Source of the DNA: Euphorbia lathyris
Lineage: Eukaryota > Streptophyta > Magnoliopsida > Malpighiales > Euphorbiaceae
Assembly (NCBI RefSeq): GCF_963576675.1
Contig: NC_088913.1
Span: 18,364,001 to 18,428,000 of the forward strand
Direction: 5' to 3'
DNA length: 64,000 bases
In this document: in pieces, positions 57,977-64,000 of the stretch
Numbering within the stretch: the stretch's first letter is position 1
Layout of the letters: each line of letters starts with the position of its first letter
Position numbers and translations under genes: made by a program
The notes under the pieces: model-generated
Told to the model about the DNA's origin: nothing
Database searches by the model: none
Seen by the model: only the letters and a program-made list of their open reading frames with translations

Positions 57977-58160
57977 TAACGAAATAATGACATGAAAATA
58001 TGTGTTTAATGATAGTTTATAGTGACATGAATAAAAACAAGAGTCAAACCTATCCACATCATCATAAACGAAATAAATGACGATATGAAAATAAGTATTT
58101 GACCATAGTTTATAGCGACATAGTAAAAGAGAGCCAATAATATAATCAAACTTATTAATG
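57977..58160 (+). repeat. Two diverged direct repeats of about 90 bp
   Basis: Both units carry ACGAAATAA, ATGAAAATA, ATAGTTTATAG and a GACAT box in the same order at similar spacing. They lie inside the MITE-like element. Confidence 0.6.
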
Positions 58161-58272
58161 TTATCATTTCGTTAAATTTTTAAACAAATTTTCTTTCATT
58201 TATATTAATATAAAATAAAATTCAAAGACTTCTATACTATGAAATGAAGTTTAAAGGTTATAATATAGGGAC

Positions 58273-59868
58273 CACCAGGACAGTCTCAGAAGATGGGCAG
58301 GAAATGCGACTATATATGACCTTTAAATAGTAAGAGATTATAAAGATTTTTATGATATTGATAGTGAAGATTTGTTTAAAAAGTTAAATTGTTTCACTAA
58401 AAAAGATAACAAAAAAAAAAGGCTATTGAGATATTGAGTTATTTGGAACAATTTGAATTTTTTAAATGTATTTATTATTTTTAAGATATTATTTGCAATT
58501 TAAAAAAAAATAAAGTTACTTAAATTATATTTACAATCAACCATGTTACACGAAAGATCGAGCATATTAGCTTTATTATCAATTGAACATAATTTACTTG
58601 AAAATATTAATTATAAAAGGCTCATTAGTGATTTTACTTTTTAAAAAAAATGCAAAGAAGAACTATTTTTTATATTTAAATTCTAAAATAATGTATTTTC
58701 ATTTTATTAATTAGACACTTTACTTAAGCGTTACATATATTCATATAATATAATAATATCAGTATACACATATCCTCATTTTAGACTAACATGGACATGC
58801 GGGCCCACACTTACCACACCATTTTGATACGAGAAACTATATGAAAATACTCTATCATCAGAATGAGAGTTCTCTGATGTCTCAGGTAAGATATAGAGAT
58901 GATCAGTGCGAGGCTATTAACTGGCGACTCCACTCTGATGTCTAACCTGGCGACCTACCTGACTAGGGATTCTTTAATCTTAGGCGAGATTGGCAGATGC
59001 TAATTTCAGACAGATTTGTATGTCTTCCCATTGGTTTACGTGTCCGAGGAGAAATTTCATTCCTGTTTAGTTTAATCTGATGATCCAAATGTCCCTGTTA
59101 ACATGATGGCACATATACACTGATATTATTTATATGACACTATACGCGAAATCTGAGTACCGGCCTTGAAGACCATACATTATGTATTTTACCCCATACA
59201 ACAATAATAGTAGTTATTATTATAATAAGTAGCTAGAGAGATGAGGGAATTAAATTATTAATAAATAATTGATTAGTGTGTTAGAGGAGAGGGGGCATGC
59301 ATGTACTATTTTGATGGTTATAATGTTTGCACTTGAATAAAAATTAATGAGGGTAGTGGGAAACCCCTATTCTACTAATTACAAGCAAATTGTAGAAATT
59401 TTACCAAAATAAGTGAAATGTCAATGTTTTATTAGCACTATTAGAACATTGAAATTAATATTATTTTGTTTGTTGTTGTGATAATAATGTCAATTTCTGT
59501 CTACCTATACAAGCTGTCAACCACCATCTGCCTATATAATTATGAATAATATATAGTATATGTATTATAATGTGATATTTCATCTCCAATTTTTTAGAGT
59601 AATTCACATAATTTCAATTGGTGCAACAAAACATCAAAAGTTAATTAAATTTCCCAAAATAATTTCACCTAATTTGCCACATTTGACAAATAATTAATTT
59701 GCATTATATTTATAAAAATGAATTAAAATACTATTTAACTCAATTTGCTACATTTTCTAAAGAATTTTTTCTCCGTGTGATATTTATTTTGAGACAGATG
59801 GAGTAATATTTTATCACATTATTAAACAAATAAGTATTAATATTTAGTGTCGATTTAATTTTCCTTTT
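58273..59868. other. No gene recognised (58273-59868)
   Basis: AT-rich intergenic sequence. A less AT-rich piece at about 58850-59110 stands out but gives no open frame or known repeat. No tRNA-like or rRNA-like sequence was noticed. Confidence 0.5.
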
Positions 59869-60317
59869 TGTTGGAATTAATTGGATATGGATCCAATTAG
59901 GCCCGCCCGAAATGGAACGGACCCAAACCCAATAAGAATTAGAGTTAGGTGATCTATTTATTCAGTATAAATAGAAACCCTAATCTATCATAATTCTAAG
60001 AGAATTAGAAGAGAGTCAGAAATTAGGTTTTTGAGATACAGGATCTCCAGAGAATTTTTTCTCTCCTCTTTTTCCCTAAGCCGCCGCCCCTCTCTATTTT
60101 TAGGATTCGTCATCGCTTTAGTTCGTGAACCAATTGTCTTCCTCTCCCAATTCTATTGGCGTGGTTGAAGGCTTGACCGGTGATACTAGATCGGGTGATT
60201 GATCTGAATCCTTCCGCTGCAAATCAAGAACGGGATCCGCGCTACAAGAGGTAACCCGTAAACCCGTTTACTTATTCGCATAAATATATATGTTGTGAAT
60301 ATATGCTTATCCCAACA
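59869..60317 (+). repeat. Copia D 5' LTR
   Basis: 449 bp, TGTTGGAATTA to TTATCCCAACA, with TATA box TATAAATAG at 59966-59974. The flanking CTTTT (59864-59868) may be the target duplication, but the right end is outside. Confidence 0.85.
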
Positions 60318-60318
60318 T

Positions 60319-60331
60319 TGGTATCAGAGCC
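60319..60331 (+). promoter_or_regulatory. Copia D primer binding site (tRNA-iMet)
   Basis: TGGTATCAGAGCC, one base after the LTR end. Confidence 0.92.
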
Positions 60332-60637
60332 ATTGGATCTAGTATTCCGTCTTTACCGCGAATCCGTTTGCGTTTGAATCTTTTTTGAAAGATTAAAAAT
60401 AATTCATTGTTATTATTTTTTATGATTATACACTGGAATTGATTGATTGCGTGATTAAATTGAATTAGGGTTCGATTTAAACGTTTTTTACTCAATTAAA
60501 CCCGTTTTAGGTTTCTGTTACCTTCTAATTTTTTATTCCGCTCGTCAAATCGAAAAACCGACCGCACCATCGAGTCTAGAGAACCCGAAAACCCTAGGTT
60601 CCATATATTTTTCATCACCGGAATCGGCCGGGAAGGC

Positions 60638-60809
60638 GGCGCGTGGCCTTCACGCGCCACCTAGGGGGGAGAAAACGCGTGTCTCCCCCCAGCCCGTCAC
60701 GCGGCAGGCACTGGTTGGCCAGCCGGTGCCGCACTGGCGCCAGCTGGACCAACCAACGCATGCCACGTGGCAGAGGCCCCTCCACACGTGCCAGGCGCGT
60801 GGGGCCTCT
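60638..60809 (+). repeat. Hairpin array in the Copia D leader
   Basis: A GC-rich island of 172 bp with four hairpins and a palindrome. The stems are 60638-60645/60651-60658 (8 bp), 60664-60672/60682-60690 (9 bp), 60713-60723/60743-60754 (11 bp with one bulge, continuing inward with 60725-60730/60736-60741) and 60772-60780/60801-60809 (9 bp). The palindrome is TGCCACGTGGCA at 60761-60772. The surrounding leader is AT-rich. Confidence 0.9.
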
Positions 60810-61732
60810 TCCTCTGACCAATTTTTCCCATTTTTTTTACAAAAACGCGTTTCTGAATTTTTCTGATTTTTTGGGTATTTTTTCAAAATTTTTGGATGAG
60901 CAGTTTATACAATCTCTTTTAATGAGGATTTTCGGGGAGATGTTTGAAATGTTAAGGAGATCTGTGATTCGTTCCTTCCCCCGCCCGTTCCGTGTAGGAG
61001 AAATTCCCTACATGGAAGAGATGGAAGATTTTTATGTTGGTTAAATGAACCATTTTTGTTTTTGGTGTGGTTGTGGATTTAATTTTTGGAACAAATTTTT
61101 TCTTTGGGGTTTATTATTCCAGTGTTATAATTTTTATTAGGATTTCTATTGGAATTGTTGTTTTCTAATGGATTTTTTAATAATTTTTTTTCAAATATGT
61201 TTGGATAATTTTTTATTTATGGTGTGATTATTCAAATATGTTTGGATAACCATTGGGATCCTAATTTAATTATTATTCGATTTTGATTGGATAATTTTTG
61301 GTATGTTGGATTGGAATTCATGAGCTTGAATAATTTTATGTGAGAATTTAATTGTGATTTATTAAATCAGTGATTAGTTATTATTGATTTAATGATTATC
61401 TTCGACCTTAGTAGTTAAGATTAGTCAACATTAAGATCGAAATAATAAATCAAAAGTCATCTTAATTCCTTACAACAACCATATTTTTGCAATAAGTTGC
61501 AAAATCGTTACTTGTGAGTAACAAAATTCTCTAAGCATTAATGTATCTAATTAGTTGGATCTAATACTAAAGTGTAAAGGGTAATTTGAGCCACTTCGGT
61601 CTCATTTTCGAATCGAAATTTAGAATAAAAATTTGATTAATTAGATATAAGTTGTCTAGAGAATTAATGCGTGTATTGAACTTTTAATAAATTCTTACTA
61701 AGTCGTGCAATACCATTGTAGATCAGTCATCA
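60810..61732 (+). other. Copia D leader, second part
   Basis: AT-rich untranslated leader between the hairpin island and the gag ATG. The frame at 60643-61044 crosses the hairpins and has no domain. Phrases such as TCAAATATGTTTGGATAA recur at 61191 and 61230. Confidence 0.6.
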
Positions 61733-62640
61733 ATGGCAGCAGCTAGAAAGTCTATAGTTGCTGAACTCAACAAAGACCTGAAATTAAATGGGGATAACTA
61801 TGAGGTTTGGTCAATAAAAATAAAGTATGTGCTTGAAGAGCAAGATGTGCTTGCTCACTTGGATACGATTATGGTCAAACCTGAGGATGGTGCAACTGCT
61901 CAGCTTCGCCGAGATTATACAGCATGGAAGAAAAAGGATTCCACTGCCCACATCATCATGCTGAGTGCCATGGATGATGAGTTCACTAGGAAATTCTGTA
62001 AGATTGAGTCAGCCAAGGGCCTATGGGATGCCTTGAAGGAGAAATTCGGAGGTGTGTCTCTGACTAGGCTCCGCTCATTGACAATTAAGTTTGACACTTA
62101 CAAGAAGAGGCCTGATCATACAATGGAAAAGCATTTAAGAGAAATGTCCAACATGATCAGTGAGCTAAATGAAGCAGGTCATCAGTTGACCAATGAGCAG
62201 AAAGTGCAAGCTGTTATCCACTTTTTGCCAAACAGTTGGGAGCACATGAAGGTGCACCTAACCCACACCGAAGCAATTCAAACCTTCGATGCTGTTTGTC
62301 GCCACCTTGAGCTAGAGGAGGATCGTATGGCATCGATTAAGATCAATGCTGAAGCCCATTATGTGGGAGCCCACTCAAGTGCGAGGCGTTCCAATCCTCC
62401 AAGGCAAAAGCGTAAGCGCTTCTATGGCCAGGGCAAAGAGCAAGCCAAAGAGCATGTGAATACATAAAATAGAAAGGGAAAGAGAACAAAGAACAAAAAG
62501 AAACCGAAGCTTTCACGTGTGAAATGTTTCAACTGCCAAGAAAAAGGACACTATGCAAATGATTGCAAAGTTCCTAAGGTACACTACACTAACTCATGTG
62601 TGAGTGAAATAAATGTATCTAGCATGTTCTCATAGCTGAA
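61733..62640 (+). pseudogene. Copia D gag, with one stop
   Basis: The ATG at 61733 gives 244 open codons: a Copia gag of the UBN2 type (LNGDNYEVWSIKIKYVLEEQ, GLWDALKEKFGGVS, MEKHLREMSNMISELNEAG). A TAA at 62465-62467 stops it, but the same frame continues with a basic stretch and the knuckle CFNCQEKGHYANDC (62525-62566). A one-base loss near 62628 then shifts the frame into protease. Gag would build the particle and bind the element RNA. Confidence 0.85.
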
Positions 62641-62649
62641 CATGATCCT

Positions 62650-63389
62650 TTGTGGGTTGTTGATTCAGGTGCAACGGACCATGTGACGAAGGAAAGAGAG
62701 ACCTTTGTCGAGTTCCGACGAATTCCAGTCGGTTCAAGATGGATCTATGTGGGAGACAACTCGAGAGTTGCAGTCGAAGGGATTGGCACATGTAGATTGA
62801 GTCTACGTGGCGGTCAAACTCGCCTCCTACAAGATGTTCTCTATGCTCCGAATATTCGGAGAAACCTTATTTCTGTGAATTCTTTGTTAAGAATTGGAGT
62901 TGCCTTTGTTTTTGCTAATAACAGTTTGCATTTAAGTTTGGATAATGAATTCTATGGTTCAGGATATGTACTGAATGGTTTGACTATTTTGGATGTTGAA
63001 TTATATGACTCCAATAATTTTTCTGTTACTACTTCTTCTTCTGTGGATAAAGATGTTAGTTTATGGCATGATAGGTTAAATCACATTGGCCAAGATCGCA
63101 TGAATCGTTTAGCCAAAGAGGGCTTACTAGGTAGTTTAAGAAAAGTTGAATTACCTCCATGCGAACCATGTCTTAAAGGAAAAATGCATAGAAAACCATT
63201 CAGGAAGGGTACTAGGGCAGAATTTCATCTACAATTAATTCATTCTATTGTTTGTGGTCCAATGAATGTGAGGGCTAGGCATGGGGCCTACTACTTCATC
63301 ACATTCATAGATGACTATACAAGGTATGGTCATAAGTACTTGATGTCTCACAAGTCGGAAGCTTTGAGTTGTTTCAGAAAGTTTATGCA
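62650..63389 (+). pseudogene. Copia D protease and integrase N-terminal part, interrupted by a TRIM
   Basis: Protease: WVVDSGATDHVTK at the start, with the catalytic DSG intact. Integrase zinc part: LWHDRLNHIGQDRMNRL and CEPCLKGKMH (about 63065-63185), then the core start FITFIDDYTRYGHKYLMSHK, the first catalytic Asp region. The frame is open until the TRIM enters at 63390. The integrase sequence continues after 63962 with LVENQLDKKIK to the window edge. ATGCA at 63385-63389 is the target duplication. Confidence 0.85.
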
Positions 63390-63637
63390 TGTAACACCCA
63401 AGTCCAATACCATGTAGATATTGTCCGCTCTGGCCCAATTCCAACACATTGGGCCTCACGGCTTTAAAACGCGTCTGCATGTATTGGATTCTCATCTTAC
63501 TAATAAGCCCCAATCACTCCCTCTCCATTTCCGGTGTGGGATTCAGTTCATTCCTGCCCCCATCGCCATCCCTTAGGGCCGCTCCTTGCTCAGGCCTTCT
63601 TGTCCCGGCGCCACCCACTCCGGACCGGGTCGTTACA
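63390..63637 (-). repeat. TRIM LTR, left copy
   Basis: TGTAACACCC to GTCGTTACA. It differs from the right copy at a few per cent, mostly by transitions. Confidence 0.92.
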
Positions 63638-63708
63638 GGCCCACCAGCTTCCGCCTGGTTCATCCCCGAACCACACATCGTACGTGGAGAGTCGGCTCTG
63701 ATACCAAT

Positions 63709-63957
63709 TGTAACACCTAAGTCCAATACCATGTAGATATTGTCCGTTTTGGCCCAATTCCAACACGTTGGGCCTCACGGCTTTAAAACGCGTTTGCATG
63801 TATTGGATTCTCATCTTACTAATAAGCCCCAATCACTCCCTCTCCATTTCTGATGTGGGATTCAGTTCATTCCTGCCCCCATTGCCATCCCTTAGGGCCG
63901 CTCCTTGCTCAGGCCTTCTTGCCCTCGATGCCACCCACTCCGGACCGGGTCGTTACA
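63709..63957 (-). repeat. TRIM LTR, right copy
   Basis: TGTAACACCT to GTCGTTACA. On the minus strand this is the 5' LTR next to the primer site. Confidence 0.92.
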
Positions 63958-64000
63958 ATGCACCTTGTTGAAAATCAACTAGATAAGAAGATCAAAGTTT

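Larger units (their letters stand above)
57245..58272. mobile_element. MITE-like inverted-repeat element, interrupted
   Basis: The left end (57245-57273 continuing at 57910-57960) and right end (about 58195-58272) are imperfect inverted repeats: CATTATAGTTTTTAACTTTA on the left against TATTATAACCTTTAAACTTC on the reverse of the right, then AAGTCTTTCAATTTTAT against AAGTCTTTGAATTTTAT. Without the retroinsertion it would be about 390 bp. Inside, two diverged direct repeats of about 90 bp lie at 57977-58065 and 58066-58160. The borders and TSD are not certain. Confidence 0.5.
63390..63957 (-). mobile_element. TRIM (terminal-repeat retrotransposon in miniature)
   Basis: 568 bp: two LTRs of 248 and 249 bp (63390-63637 and 63709-63957) around a 71-bp interior, flanked by ATGCA (63385-63389 and 63958-63962). 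The interior contains GCTCTGATACCA (63695-63706), the tRNA-iMet primer site read on the minus strand, next to the right LTR. There is no coding capacity. It must be mobilised in trans. Confidence 0.92.
59869..64000 (+). mobile_element. Copia D: 5' half of a Copia LTR retrotransposon
   Basis: 5' LTR (59869-60317), tRNA-iMet primer site, a leader of 1.4 kb with a hairpin island, gag, protease and the first part of integrase. A TRIM interrupts the integrase at 63390-63957, after which the integrase frame resumes to the window edge. The LTR is short (449 bp) and unlike those of Copia B and C. A frameshift and stops show a defective copy. Confidence 0.88.

Noticed and set aside
56512..59868. A host gene in the longest stretch without LTR elements
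   Set aside because: No open frame with codon structure, splice pattern or known domain was found; composition is uniformly AT-rich.
63390..63957. Identification of the TRIM as Cassandra
   Set aside because: I did not see the 5S rRNA-like internal promoter that defines Cassandra LTRs, so I only call it a TRIM.

Overview
The window looks like a stretch of repeat-rich nuclear DNA from a plant, most likely a dicot. The evidence is eukaryotic LTR retrotransposons of typical plant families (Sirevirus, Athila, a Tekay/Del-like chromovirus, other Copia), tRNA-iMet and Athila-type primer binding sites, a TRIM, a Mutator-like foldback element and a MITE. I found no convincing host gene, rRNA, tRNA or CRISPR array. 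Nearly all the coding sequence is broken retrotransposon gag and pol.

Layout. The oldest layer is minus-strand Gypsy debris: element X (1-1940: gag plus LTR, running off the left edge), element Y (about 2500-5000: RT, protease, gag) and element Z (34686-35537 plus 53609-55996: RT start, protease, gag, LTR). An Athila-type Gypsy element (5006-34680, TSD TCACT) inserted at the Y/Z boundary. It has gag and a 3' env-position ORF but no pol. Two Copia elements then inserted into it: a minus-strand Sirevirus in its 5' LTR (6478-17898, TSD ACCCG) and a degenerate Copia, called B here, in its gag (19677-28662, TSD CTAAG). A Tekay/Del-like chromovirus (35538-53608, TSD TTGTA) interrupts Z. Its 3' LTR holds a Mutator-like foldback element (41359-42424, 9-bp TSD) and a nearly complete Copia C (42448-52118, TSD GTGAA).

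Right part. 56012-56511 is the 5' end of a minus-strand Copia. 57245-58272 is a MITE-like inverted-repeat element carrying a poly-A retroinsertion with a 17-bp TSD. 58273-59868 is AT-rich with nothing recognised. 59869-64000 is the 5' half of Copia D (LTR, leader, gag, protease-integrase), interrupted by a TRIM (63390-63957, TSD ATGCA) and running off the right edge.

Most notable signals: (1) tandem perfect hairpins in GC-rich islands of about 172 bp, about 320-345 nt after the primer binding site in two different Copia families (22077-22249 and 60638-60809); (2) a CpG-rich 11-mer, ACGCGGGGCGT, scattered in the Athila LTRs in direct orientation but placed as inverted pairs in its internal spacers; (3) a similar domain in the env-position ORFs of the Sirevirus (Copia) and the Athila element (Gypsy); (4) a chromovirus gag-pol frame broken only by seven nonsense codons, all explicable as C-to-T changes; (5) Copia B, whose coding region is badly eroded while its two LTRs stay close to identical, as expected of a non-autonomous element mobilised in trans.
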